A stretch of DNA of 64,000 nucleotides, taken from positions 124,001 to 188,000 of the forward strand of contig DKDJ01000004.1 in assembly GCA_002451795.1 (NCBI GenBank). Direction: 5' to 3'. Positions 32,055 through 40,510 of this stretch are shown in pieces. This stretch comes from Bacteroidales bacterium UBA6851. Its GTDB lineage: Bacteria; Bacteroidota; Bacteroidia; Bacteroidales; UBA932. A model generated the notes under the pieces. The model searched no databases. It was not told the origin of the DNA and saw only the letters and a list, made by a program, of their open reading frames with translations. How positions within the stretch are numbered: the stretch's first letter is position 1; each line of letters opens with the position of its first letter. Both the position numbers and the translations under genes were made by a program.

Positions 32055-34043
32055 TTACAATTCAAAATCAAGTGAGTATTTTCTAATTAGCCGTGATATT
32101 TCAGGGTCAAGATTGCCTCTACTAACATAAGAACGGTCTTTTCGGCAAGCGTGCAAATAGCACTCCACAGCCCTCTTATCGTCCCCCAGTCTTGAGTAGG
32201 CAATAGCAGAAAGATAATCAACCCTCGCTTCTGGCTCCAGATGTTGCAGCACCTCAAGGGCAGATAGATTCCTTTCCATAGCGATCATGGCCACAGCAGC
32301 ATTGAGATCTTCATACGGTGCAAGCATAGCAAGCGCTTTCTCATAATTTCTATTTTTCAAAGCATCCACACCCTCCATATAGGCAGCATCAATTACATTT
32401 GTCCTCACTGTATCAGATACCATTCCGCTCCGGTGAAGACAGAATTTAAAATCCACTGTACGCAACGACGGATAAAGCCTTTTCCTTATATCGTCATAAT
32501 ATGGACTATATCTCATGCGGGACTCACGAACATCCACATCTTCAACACTCTTCACAAGTGCCTTAAAATCATTTTTATCTTTCTCCGTCATAAGACTATC
32601 AGAGATAACCAGGCGTTCAAGTTCAGCCCAATTTTCCCCACCACTCCTGCACAAGAAATCAAGTCGAAATTTCTTTGGTGCAATCTTTTCCACAAAACCG
32701 CTTTCCCCATAATCGTCACCAACACTTATCAAGACCCCCGTTTCAGCACGGAGGGAGTCCTCAAGTTCACCCAGATAAGTCTCAAAGTAAAGGGCAGTAT
32801 TGGAAGCACGAGCATTACACAAATCCCTATTCATTTTCCAGTTGCCTTCCGGAGACGCATTGGCAGATACAAGTATGGAGTCAATTTCAAACCTGCTATC
32901 AGAGAGCAATTCCCGTAAAGTTGACTTAACCATGGCAAGTTCAGAGGCGTTGTCAGAAATGTTTTTATCTATCTCCACACTTCCAGGCTTGAATTCGATA
33001 TGGCCAGTACGCACCACATCCAGATTTCTCATGACCACCTCGGTCTTGTAGCGGACCTCATCCGAAGACAGAGTGCTCAAAGAACTGATATAGAATGTCA
33101 ATTTCTCGGTCTCTGGAATATCATACAGTTTGGACTCAGAATCCGAGATACTTCCCTTAAGATGAAGGTCAACTTTTTTCAAACCAGACGGAACATCTAT
33201 TGTCTGAATATAATCAAATACGATGTCTCCGTCTTTAGTGACAACTGTGTCAAGTCTAACACCATCTTCTGAAATGGGTCTTCTAACATAGCGATTCCAC
33301 ATTTCTCCCTGCATAGACATCAGCCTTTTATTGCGCTTTATCAGATGCGTTTTCCTATAATGCTCCTCAACTTCATGTACTGACACTCCAAGCAAACTCT
33401 CAAACTGCTCGTCAGAAACGTAAGAACTATCGGTCCTGAAAGACATTATGGAAGGGAAATTCCTCTCAAGAAAGATCTCCATACTCCTAACATCCACCAG
33501 TTTCGTCGAATCCGTAACTATCCTCTCCACAAAACGCTGGTACTGCTGATACCCCCTCAGCTGACTACGTCTAAAATCCCTGCCTGTCACAATCACGTCC
33601 TCCAGATCGATACTATCCTCCTGAGCCATAAGCCACGGCGAGAAAACCACCTGCCATTTCGAATCTTGCAACTCCGCTGGGACAGTAATCTGGAATCTGA
33701 TGTCCACCTTGCCGAAGCGTTCTGCCACGTTCCTAAAACGAGCCGTTACAACTGCTGCCACAAGTTCTTCATTAGCTACCATCTCTCCGCTGCCCTCATC
33801 CTTTACGGCTTTCATGATATACACATCACAGCCTTCAGGATCCTTCACCACAAGAGTATCTCGTTCAGTGATCAGACGTGAGTCCGGAAGATCCGATATA
33901 TCATCGGGGTTATCATCTATCAGACCTAATTTGGCATTTACATGTGCTTTCTTCAAACCGGCAAGTTTACGACTCGTAGCACATCCAGACAAAACAGCAG
34001 CAAACAGAAGTAGGAAAAGGAAGAATTTATTCCTACATTTCAT
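32055..34043 (-). CDS. OmpA-like / TPR lipoprotein of the fimbrial operon
   Basis: A 662-residue lipoprotein (signal ending AVLSGC, Cys21). The first 330 residues are beta-rich and resemble proteins that precede fimA-type genes in Bacteroidales. An OmpA-like region follows (HIEFKPGSVEIDKNI... SANASPEGNWKMNRDLCNARA) that usually binds peptidoglycan. The C-terminal 100 residues look like tetratricopeptide helices (YMEGVDALKNRNYEKALAML, YLSAIAYSRLGDDKRAVECY). A role in envelope anchoring or fimbrial assembly is inferred from position. The start overlaps the ssb 3' end by 11 bp. Confidence 0.75.
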   Translation of the reverse strand: MKCRNKFFLFLLLFAAVLSGCATSRKLAGLKKAHVNAKLGLIDDNPDDISDLPDSRLITERDTLVVKDPEGCDVYIMKAVKDEGSGEMVANEELVAAVVTARFRNVAERFGKVDIRFQITVPAELQDSKWQVVFSPWLMAQEDSIDLEDVIVTGRDFRRSQLRGYQQYQRFVERIVTDSTKLVDVRSMEIFLERNFPSIMSFRTDSSYVSDEQFESLLGVSVHEVEEHYRKTHLIKRNKRLMSMQGEMWNRYVRRPISEDGVRLDTVVTKDGDIVFDYIQTIDVPSGLKKVDLHLKGSISDSESKLYDIPETEKLTFYISSLSTLSSDEVRYKTEVVMRNLDVVRTGHIEFKPGSVEIDKNISDNASELAMVKSTLRELLSDSRFEIDSILVSANASPEGNWKMNRDLCNARASNTALYFETYLGELEDSLRAETGVLISVGDDYGESGFVEKIAPKKFRLDFLCRSGGENWAELERLVISDSLMTEKDKNDFKALVKSVEDVDVRESRMRYSPYYDDIRKRLYPSLRTVDFKFCLHRSGMVSDTVRTNVIDAAYMEGVDALKNRNYEKALAMLAPYEDLNAAVAMIAMERNLSALEVLQHLEPEARVDYLSAIAYSRLGDDKRAVECYLHACRKDRSYVSRGNLDPEISRLIRKYSLDFEL

Positions 34044-34380
34044 AGGACATAGGCTCAGGATCATCTATGACCACAAGCCGACTCGCCACGATATCGGTAT
34101 ACATTCTTTCTACTCCGTCATTCCCTGTCACTTTCTGATAACGCAAACGACCTTGAATATATACCTTGTCTCCCTTCTGGAGTTTCTCGAGGTCTTTGAT
34201 ATATTTCCCTTCTCGGGCCATAATATTGTGCCAACTGGTCTCAATGACGGCAGCGCCAGTCTTGTCTTTATAGGCGTAGTTGGTAGCAATCGTGATTCTC
34301 GCGATTACCGTTTCAGAAAAAGTTTGAAGTTTGAGGTTTCCAATCATTCCCCTGATCTCAATTCTGTTGAGTTGTTCCAT
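34033..34380 (-). CDS. ssb: Short single-stranded DNA-binding protein
   Basis: An OB-fold SSB of 115 residues, with NRIEIRGMIGNL, ETVIARITIATN, TSWHNIMAREG and QGRLRYQK, all typical of the SSB core. It lacks the flexible tail and the acidic DDDIPF-like tip that recruits repair proteins, ending in EPMSYEM. A chromosomal housekeeping SSB normally keeps that tip, so this may be a paralogue with a special role. It is the first gene of the fimbrial operon, with an 11-bp overlap to the next gene. A palindrome lies just downstream of its predicted promoter. Confidence 0.9.
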   Translation of the reverse strand: MEQLNRIEIRGMIGNLKLQTFSETVIARITIATNYAYKDKTGAAVIETSWHNIMAREGKYIKDLEKLQKGDKVYIQGRLRYQKVTGNDGVERMYTDIVASRLVVIDDPEPMSYEM

Positions 34381-34414
34381 AATGTTTGAGTTTTACAATA
34401 GTATTAAAGTAAAC

Positions 34415-34426
34415 AAACGCGCGTTT
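34415..34426. promoter_or_regulatory. CG-rich palindrome upstream of ssb (possible operator)
   Basis: AAACGCGCGTTT is a perfect 12-bp palindrome in an otherwise AT-rich gap between ssb and the divergent zinc-ribbon gene. It is 12 nt past the predicted ssb -7 box, near the transcript start, a good position for a repressor. Confidence 0.35.
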
Positions 34427-34438
34427 AAGTTCCAGGCA

Positions 34439-34471
34439 CAAAGTAAAGCAAAATGACATAAAACGAACAAA
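34439..34471 (-). promoter_or_regulatory. Candidate promoter of the ssb-fimbrial operon
   Basis: On the minus strand TTTG (34471-34468), 21 bp, TTACTTTG (34446-34439). The -7 box has one mismatch to TAnnTTTG. Confidence 0.42.
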
Positions 34472-34612
34472 AGAAAAAGATATTTCTATTTCTTAAATAT
34501 ATTCTGACGAGTTAGCACTAAAAAGAAGCAAAATCACCTATTTCTTTTTTACTGATTCTTGACTTTCCCTGTTTTAGAAATAATATTTGCAATACATTAA
34601 AACGAATAAAAA

Positions 34613-34990
34613 ATGAGAACCAAGAAACAAACTAAGTGCTACTGCCTTGAGTGCGGCACGGAACTTACGGGGCGAAAGGGTAAAAAATTCTGCAATACAG
34701 ACTGCAAGAACAAGTATAATAACCGAAAGAACCAAACAATCCGCAGATACAAGGAGGAAACAATAAACAGACTCTCAAGAAACTATGAAATTCTTGAAAG
34801 TCTGCTAATGGAAAAACTACCCAATATGGGTCTTAAGGAGCTCAACAGCCTCGGTTTCGATGACAACTGCTTTACAAGTCGCACTAAGGAAAACCATGGA
34901 CACGACACTCGCTGCTGCTTCGATATAAGCTACGATATCACATCTAATAAAATTTTCAACATCAAGAGGAAAAGCCTTACCAAAGACTGA
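34613..34990 (+). CDS. Small zinc-ribbon protein, unknown function
   Basis: A 125-residue protein with a likely zinc knuckle near the N-terminus: Cys11-x2-Cys14 and Cys27-x3-Cys31 in CLECGTELTG...FCNTDCKNKY. A basic, helix-rich stretch follows (KNQTIRRYKEETINRLSRN) and a C-terminal part with Cys and His residues. Similar zinc-ribbon proteins occur in Bacteroidota, but I do not know a function; DNA or RNA binding is plausible. It is divergent from the ssb-fimbrial operon and overlaps the convergent metallophosphatase by 14 bp. An imperfect -7 box (AATATTTG at 34582-34589) lies upstream. Confidence 0.72.
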   Translation: MRTKKQTKCYCLECGTELTGRKGKKFCNTDCKNKYNNRKNQTIRRYKEETINRLSRNYEILESLLMEKLPNMGLKELNSLGFDDNCFTSRTKENHGHDTRCCFDISYDITSNKIFNIKRKSLTKD

Positions 34991-35795
34991 TTACACCTAC
35001 CTGTTCTCCCCAACAGCCGTCTGTTATGATAGGGACTTCCTTACCATCCATATCCTCGACATAAATGAAATCATCCACAAAGGTATGGGAATGTCCACCT
35101 ATAACGAGATCCACATGACGTGTATGAGGGATGACACTCTGATCCTCTGTATATCCAAGATGAGAAAGAAGAATAATGATATCACATTTCTCCTCGGAAT
35201 AGAGTATATCAGAATACTTGTTAATAGTCTCTACGTTATCCAATTGAGGGATTCTGGAAGAAATCGTAGCACTAACATTGGTCGAAAGGTTTGACTCCAG
35301 ACCAATAATCCCGATTTTCAGTCCTCCCCTCTCGACAATAGTGTAAGGCTTGACAATATTTGAGATACTGAACTGCGACAGATCTATGTTTGCAGACACT
35401 ACCTTTGTGTTCTCCAACATAGAGAGTCTCTGTTCAAGAGCCTCTATACCATTATCGAATTCATGATTGCCCAGTGTCACGCAATCGTATGCCATATCGT
35501 TGAGGATTTTCGGCTCAAGTTGGCCGCCAAGCTCGGAAAAATACGAAGTTCCTTGACTAAAATCACCGGCATCCAGTAGGAGAACCTTGTCAGTTCCATA
35601 TACCATTCGAAGAGAATCTATAAGCGCTGCCCTTTCTATCACACCACCTTTTCCTGCATTTTCACCAGAGCGCAACGGCTCGAAGTGACTATGAGTATCG
35701 TTGGTATGAATAATGACAAGTCGTGGAGTTCTCTCGCATGAAGCCGCCATAAGACATACAAACGCGGCCACTATCATACCCCATCTTCTATTCAT
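34977..35795 (-). CDS. Metallophosphatase half of a split 5'-nucleotidase, lipoprotein
   Basis: Calcineurin-like catalytic domain of the UshA/5'-nucleotidase group in 272 residues, with a lipoprotein signal (LMAASC, Cys20). The metal-binding motifs are complete: HTNDTH (30-35), DAGD (75-78), GNHEFD (109-114), SHLG and GGHSH. The C-terminal substrate-binding domain that normally follows is not in this protein but in the gene just upstream, so order is reversed compared with UshA. The 8-bp overlap with that gene suggests a working pair. Periplasmic nucleotide hydrolysis is the likely role. Confidence 0.9.
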   Translation of the reverse strand: MNRRWGMIVAAFVCLMAASCERTPRLVIIHTNDTHSHFEPLRSGENAGKGGVIERAALIDSLRMVYGTDKVLLLDAGDFSQGTSYFSELGGQLEPKILNDMAYDCVTLGNHEFDNGIEALEQRLSMLENTKVVSANIDLSQFSISNIVKPYTIVERGGLKIGIIGLESNLSTNVSATISSRIPQLDNVETINKYSDILYSEEKCDIIILLSHLGYTEDQSVIPHTRHVDLVIGGHSHTFVDDFIYVEDMDGKEVPIITDGCWGEQVGVISLW

Positions 35796-36636
35796 CTTTA
35801 TTTCCTCCCTTGATTACAAGTCGATCATCCGTGAAATACTCTATAGGCTTTCCCTGCTGTTCGAAACTCTTTATATATGGTAGAATCGAGTCCACTATCA
35901 GGTGATCTGTAATTATAAGTTCCTTCGCATTCTTGCCGACATTCAGCTTATCACCACCGTCAAGCAGGAAGTCAATTGTTCCCACGCCATATATTCTATT
36001 GGGATCAATAGGCTTCCCTCCCACAAGAAGAGTATCTATCCTATGCCCATCGACGACAAGTTTCGCTCCAGAAAAAGGCTGTACCGAATTATTGGCCATA
36101 GACTCGAACAAAGCCTGGAGGTCACTGCCTTTCAAAGCAACATAACATATATAATTCTTAAACGGAAGCATAGAGACAATATCATCCAAAATAATGTCAC
36201 CAGCAGGGAGGTCAACCCTTATTCCGCCAGAATTAACAATTGCCACATCCACTTTCTTCCCGGTATACTTCTCCACATCCACCCTGAGCCTGTCTACAAT
36301 AAGGTTTGAGAGTTCGCAGTTCGGACCACGACGAATCATATCCTTGGATGCATGGCCAATTACTGTCTTAAGTTCTGCCATACTTGGCTGGACATCAATC
36401 ATATCAGCAGCCACAGAATATGTGGCACTGCCACGCTCAAACACATGACCGTTCGGAGAGACATACTTATCTCCATCAACTACACCAAGAGCCTGAGGCA
36501 CATTATCGGCATTAGGAGCTGTAACACCGGTCCTATGACCGTCAATCTCATACTTTTCCCAAGTATATCCGTGATTGCCGCCACATGAGCATAAGACAAC
36601 CACGCTTATCAGTACACTTATTTTTGCTTTATCCAT
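35788..36636 (-). CDS. 5'-nucleotidase C-terminal domain protein, lipoprotein
   Basis: A 282-residue predicted lipoprotein (VVVLCSC) that matches the C-terminal domain of UshA-type 5'-nucleotidases: VAIVNSGGIRVDLPAG, DIVSMLPFKNYI, ALKGSDLQALFES, and NRIYGVGTIDFLLDGGDK. This domain binds the base of the nucleotide and needs the metallophosphatase domain, encoded next, for catalysis. Split versions occur in Bacteroidetes. The start at 36636 (not 36654) puts the signal peptide at the N-terminus and overlaps the permease gene by 19 bp. Confidence 0.86.
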   Translation of the reverse strand: MDKAKISVLISVVVLCSCGGNHGYTWEKYEIDGHRTGVTAPNADNVPQALGVVDGDKYVSPNGHVFERGSATYSVAADMIDVQPSMAELKTVIGHASKDMIRRGPNCELSNLIVDRLRVDVEKYTGKKVDVAIVNSGGIRVDLPAGDIILDDIVSMLPFKNYICYVALKGSDLQALFESMANNSVQPFSGAKLVVDGHRIDTLLVGGKPIDPNRIYGVGTIDFLLDGGDKLNVGKNAKELIITDHLIVDSILPYIKSFEQQGKPIEYFTDDRLVIKGGNKDE

Positions 36637-37958
36637 TTCCAAAGATCTTTCCATGTTGTTTTCTTTCCAAACATCAATATGCCCACCTTATAGATCTTTG
36701 CCGATAGCCAAGCGCATGCCACAAATGTTCCGGCAAGCAGCACAATTGAAAGCACAAGTTCCCACATCGGCACTCCAAACGGAAGACGGGCCAACATAAC
36801 AATAGGGGACGTAAACGGAATCATGGAGCCCCAGAATACCAAGGCACTATCAGGTGCCTTAAATGCATACAGAGCTATAAAGAAGCCTATCAGCACTGGA
36901 ATAGTGACAGGAAGCTGCAGCTGTGAAGAATCGCCCTCGTTTTCCACTGCAGAACCTATAGCCGCAAACATGGAAGCATAGAGCATATAGCCCAATATGA
37001 AATAGATGATAAATGAGACCAAAATCTCTCCGAGATGCATATTAGAAAGTGTATCTACAATCACAGAGAACTCTGAAGGCTCGGCCATAGCCGAAATCTG
37101 CTCCGCATCCATTCCACTAAGACCCACCATTTCAGTAGTATCCACCCCTGAAAGGAATGCAGGACCGGCCACGGCACTGACCACTCCTATTATACCAACC
37201 GTCAGCACAATCCAGAGCATGAACTGGGTCAAAGCCACAAGCGCGATTCCAATAATCTTTCCAAACATGAGCTCCGTAGCCTTTACACTACTGATCAGCA
37301 CTTCAACTACCCTGCTGGACTTCTCCTCTATTACTGATGACATAACCATGCCACCAAACATCATTATAAACATATATATGATTATGCCCAAAACCATAGA
37401 CACCATCATATAGACACCTGCCTCGGATACCTTCTCTTCACCATCATCTCCCAAAGTATATGAACGAAGTTTGACATCCGCCTTGACATCCTCCATAATC
37501 TTATCAAGACCGGGTATCCCATAAGATGAAATCCTGTAATCCTCCACAGACTTGTCAAGTTTGTCATTGATATTGGACGTCAGATCCATCCCCAACGGCT
37601 TCAATGAGTAAATCTCAGCAGAAACACTTTTAGAAGCAGAATCTATTGGAGATACAAAAAGGACAGCATCAAATCCAAGAGCAGAAAGATTGGACTTCAA
37701 AGAATCAGGCTCAGCGCCATCAACTATAGAATATGTTACAGCTTCACTACTCTGAAGATTACTGAACACAATGCCTGACGCATCCGCCACGGCCACTTTC
37801 TTCCCCTCCTCTTTAGCGCCAAGCATTATCAAGCTTGGCAATATACAAAGGGCAGCAAAAAGTATAGGGGAAAGGAAGGTAATGAGAAGAAAACTCTTCT
37901 TCTTCACCCGCGTAGCATACTCGCGTCCGATTACTATACCTACAGTACGAAAATTCAT
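36618..37958 (-). CDS. ABC-2 type transporter permease (NatB-like)
   Basis: A 446-residue membrane protein of the ABC-2 type. One transmembrane segment is near the N-terminus (FLLITFLSPILFAALCI), then a large extracytoplasmic part (about 45-190), then five or so segments (GMVMSSVIEEKSSRVVEVLISS preceding them is a family hallmark). It resembles NatB, the permease of Na+ or drug export systems, but the substrate is unknown. It follows the ATPase gene with a 1-bp gap and overlaps the 5'-nucleotidase C-terminal-domain gene by 19 bp. Confidence 0.87.
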   Translation of the reverse strand: MNFRTVGIVIGREYATRVKKKSFLLITFLSPILFAALCILPSLIMLGAKEEGKKVAVADASGIVFSNLQSSEAVTYSIVDGAEPDSLKSNLSALGFDAVLFVSPIDSASKSVSAEIYSLKPLGMDLTSNINDKLDKSVEDYRISSYGIPGLDKIMEDVKADVKLRSYTLGDDGEEKVSEAGVYMMVSMVLGIIIYMFIMMFGGMVMSSVIEEKSSRVVEVLISSVKATELMFGKIIGIALVALTQFMLWIVLTVGIIGVVSAVAGPAFLSGVDTTEMVGLSGMDAEQISAMAEPSEFSVIVDTLSNMHLGEILVSFIIYFILGYMLYASMFAAIGSAVENEGDSSQLQLPVTIPVLIGFFIALYAFKAPDSALVFWGSMIPFTSPIVMLARLPFGVPMWELVLSIVLLAGTFVACAWLSAKIYKVGILMFGKKTTWKDLWKWIKQK

Positions 37959-37959
37959 A

Positions 37960-38817
37960 TTATTCCTCCTTACCTGTTACAAGTTTTATGAAAATATCAT
38001 TCATCCTTGGCATCAGTTCCTTATAAGAATTAATTTCCACCCCCTTGTCAATAAAAGACTTGAGCGTAGATGTACCATCGGATTCACGCGGAAGTATCTC
38101 TGTATGCCTTCCCTGCTCGTCTGTATACACAAGTTCCACATTATCATTGCCATACTTGCGCCGGATCTCGTCAACGCCACCTGTAATCACAAGATGAGAC
38201 TTGTTGATCAGCGCGATATTGTCGCATAGTTCCTCCACAGACTCCATATTATGTGTAGACAGGATAATAGTAGCACCTTCATCCCTAAGTCGCAGAATCT
38301 CTTTACGGATGAGTTCGGCATTTACCGGATCAAATCCGGAAAAAGGCTCATCTAATATCATTAAAGACGGCTTGTGCACCACAGTAGTAATGAACTGAAG
38401 TTTTTGAGCCATTCCCTTGGATAGTTCCTCCACCTTCTTATCCCACCAATTCTCAATACCAAATCTAATAAACCATTCCTTCAGTGCGTTCTTTGCATCA
38501 GAAGAACTCATTCCCTTTAGGCGGGCAAGGTACATCGCTTGCTCTCCAACCTTCATTTTGCGATAAAGCCCGCGCTCTTCAGGCATATACCCTATTTTTT
38601 CGACATCTGACTGTCTGATAGGTTCACCATTAAAAAGCACTTCACCAGAATTGGGGATTGTGATTCTGTTGATAATACGAATCAAAGTTGTCTTTCCAGC
38701 ACCATTCGGCCCGAGCAGACCGAAAATGCCGCCACTTGGAATCTCCAAATTAATGTTCTCTATAGCTATCTTTTCACCGAAAGACTTGCTAACATTTTTA
38801 CATTGTATTATTGACAT
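37960..38817 (-). CDS. ABC transporter ATP-binding protein (NatA-like)
   Basis: A 285-residue ATPase with Walker A GPNGAGKT (36-43), Q-loop YMPEERGLYRKM, signature ELSKGMAQKLQ, Walker B LMILDEPFSGFD, and the switch His in STHNM. The C-terminal extension is typical of NatA-like/CcmA-like exporters. ATG at 38817 is chosen over an upstream TTG because the TATATTTG box lies between. It drives the adjacent permease; substrate unknown. The first gene of a four-gene operon with the split 5'-nucleotidase. Confidence 0.92.
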   Translation of the reverse strand: MSIIQCKNVSKSFGEKIAIENINLEIPSGGIFGLLGPNGAGKTTLIRIINRITIPNSGEVLFNGEPIRQSDVEKIGYMPEERGLYRKMKVGEQAMYLARLKGMSSSDAKNALKEWFIRFGIENWWDKKVEELSKGMAQKLQFITTVVHKPSLMILDEPFSGFDPVNAELIRKEILRLRDEGATIILSTHNMESVEELCDNIALINKSHLVITGGVDEIRRKYGNDNVELVYTDEQGRHTEILPRESDGTSTLKSFIDKGVEINSYKELMPRMNDIFIKLVTGKEE

Positions 38818-38823
38818 AACTCG

Positions 38824-38831
38824 CAAATATA
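38824..38831 (-). promoter_or_regulatory. -7 box of the ABC/nucleotidase operon
   Basis: TATATTTG on the minus strand, 6 nt before the ATG at 38817, directly adjoining the GH51 terminator. No -33 match. Confidence 0.48.
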
Positions 38832-38865
38832 CACAAAAAATCGCCCATTAGGCGATTTTTTGTGT
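38831..38865 (-). terminator. Terminator after the first GH51 gene
   Basis: A perfect 15-bp inverted repeat (38831-38845 with 38851-38865) around loop CATTA or its complement. The six-T/six-A arms let it work in both directions. It starts 18 bp after the GH51 stop. Confidence 0.85.
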
Positions 38866-38883
38866 CATTATGGAACAAACGTA

Positions 38884-40434
38884 TTAGTTCGCAGAAATAG
38901 CCACTACAGAACATGGCGGAAGAGTCACTTCCAGACCAGCTTTAGTAAACTTGTAATCCTTGAATGCAACTGGTGATACAACCTGAGGTTTTTCAAAATC
39001 ATTGTAGTCCCTTACATCTTTTGAGGTAAGTACCCTTGCTGAAACGACCTTTGAGATGGCTTTAGCATCATCGAAGCTTACAAGCACTTTCTTTGACTTC
39101 TTAAGGTCAGTATTGACAAGAGAGATATTCATATTACCATCCTTACGTGAAGCGGTAACATCCACCTCTGGGACAGCAATGGCCCTATCACAAGTCTGCT
39201 TAGAAGTAATAATATCGGAAGACAGATACTCGGCATTCTGATGAACATTATACATCTCAAATACATGATATGTAGGAGTGAGAACCATCTGAGTATCATT
39301 GGTAAGAATCATTGCTTGAAGGACATTCACCACCTGCGCGATATTGGCCATCTTAAGCCTCCTTGTGTACTTGTGGAAGATATCAAAGTTGAGGGCAGCC
39401 ACAATAGCATCACGCATAGTATTCTGCTGATAAAGATGTCCAGGATTCGTACCAGGCTCTACATTATACCAAGTTCCCCACTCATCGAGAAGAAGGTCCA
39501 CAGTATTCTTAGGATCTATCTCATCCATAATATCTATATGCTTCTTGAGTACACCCTCGATTTCAATAGACTTTGAAAGAATATTGTAATAATCCTTATC
39601 AGTAAACTTGAGGGCAGATCCCTTGTCATTCCAGTCAATCACTGTATAGTAATGCAGAGAAACTCCACGCATGCCCTTACCGGTAAGCTTATTCATAAGC
39701 ACCTCTGTCCAATTGTAGTCATAATCAGAGGCTCCACTAGCAATCTTATAAAGTCTGTTACCGCTGAAATCACGAAGATAAGTGCCATAACGTCTGAAAA
39801 GGTCAGAATAATACTCCGGAGTCATATTACCACCACATCCCCACGCTTCATTTCCTATTCCAAAGTATTTAACTTTCCACGGCTTCTCACGCCCGTTTTC
39901 CCTACGAAGATCAGCCATGGTGCTCTTGGCATCAGAAGTCATATACTCTACCCAGTCTGACATCTCTTCCACACTTCCACTGCCGACATTACCGCTGATA
40001 TACGGCTCTATTCCAAGCATTTCGCAGAGGTTGAGAAATTCGTGTGTACCAAAACTGTTGTCCTCAAGGGTCCCGCCCCAGTTGTTATTGGATATATAAG
40101 CCCTGTCTTTCTGCGGACCAATACCATCCATCCAATGGTAATCATCGGCAAAGCATCCGCCCGGCCAGCGCATTACAGGCACTTTAAGAGCTTTGAGAGC
40201 ATCAAACACATCTTTCCTATACCCCTCAACATTTGGCACATTTGAATCTTTGCCAACCCAAAGGCCGCCATAGATGCATCGTCCGAGATGTTCAGAGAAC
40301 TGTCCGTAGATTTCAGCCGGAATGACCTCTCCGGTACCGGCATCGTGAATGCGAACGGTAGCATCCTGCGCATGAAGCAGAGAACCGCCCAAGAGCAGAC
40401 ATACGCCTGCTGCGAATGAATTAAACTTATGCAT
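38884..40434 (-). CDS. GH51 alpha-L-arabinofuranosidase
   Basis: Glycoside hydrolase family 51, which removes arabinofuranose from arabinan or arabinoxylan. The 516 residues start with a signal peptide (LLLGGSLLHAQ) and run EIYGQFSEHLGRCIYGG, VPVMRWPGGCFADDYHW. Acid/base Glu196 lies in GIGNEAWGCGG and nucleophile Glu318 in LLLDEWGTWY. Length is that of a single-domain GH51. It is a single transcription unit with a promoter facing that of holA and a strong terminator. Confidence 0.94.
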   Translation of the reverse strand: MHKFNSFAAGVCLLLGGSLLHAQDATVRIHDAGTGEVIPAEIYGQFSEHLGRCIYGGLWVGKDSNVPNVEGYRKDVFDALKALKVPVMRWPGGCFADDYHWMDGIGPQKDRAYISNNNWGGTLEDNSFGTHEFLNLCEMLGIEPYISGNVGSGSVEEMSDWVEYMTSDAKSTMADLRRENGREKPWKVKYFGIGNEAWGCGGNMTPEYYSDLFRRYGTYLRDFSGNRLYKIASGASDYDYNWTEVLMNKLTGKGMRGVSLHYYTVIDWNDKGSALKFTDKDYYNILSKSIEIEGVLKKHIDIMDEIDPKNTVDLLLDEWGTWYNVEPGTNPGHLYQQNTMRDAIVAALNFDIFHKYTRRLKMANIAQVVNVLQAMILTNDTQMVLTPTYHVFEMYNVHQNAEYLSSDIITSKQTCDRAIAVPEVDVTASRKDGNMNISLVNTDLKKSKKVLVSFDDAKAISKVVSARVLTSKDVRDYNDFEKPQVVSPVAFKDYKFTKAGLEVTLPPCSVVAISAN

Positions 40435-40461
40435 ATTTTAAAAGATTGTATCCGTTATTAA

Positions 40462-40493
40462 TTTCCACAGATGACAAATTTACAATATTTTTG
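40462..40493 (+). promoter_or_regulatory. Promoter of holA
   Basis: TTTC (40462-40465), 20 bp, TATTTTTG (40486-40493); ATG 17 nt later. It overlaps the divergent GH51 promoter. Confidence 0.55.
40475..40482 (-). promoter_or_regulatory. -7 box of the first GH51 gene
   Basis: TAAATTTG on the minus strand, 40 nt before the ATG at 40434. Its boundary is 3 bp from the holA -7 box, so the two promoters should compete. Confidence 0.45.
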
Positions 40494-40510
40494 AGTAATT
40501 TAGCAGAGTT

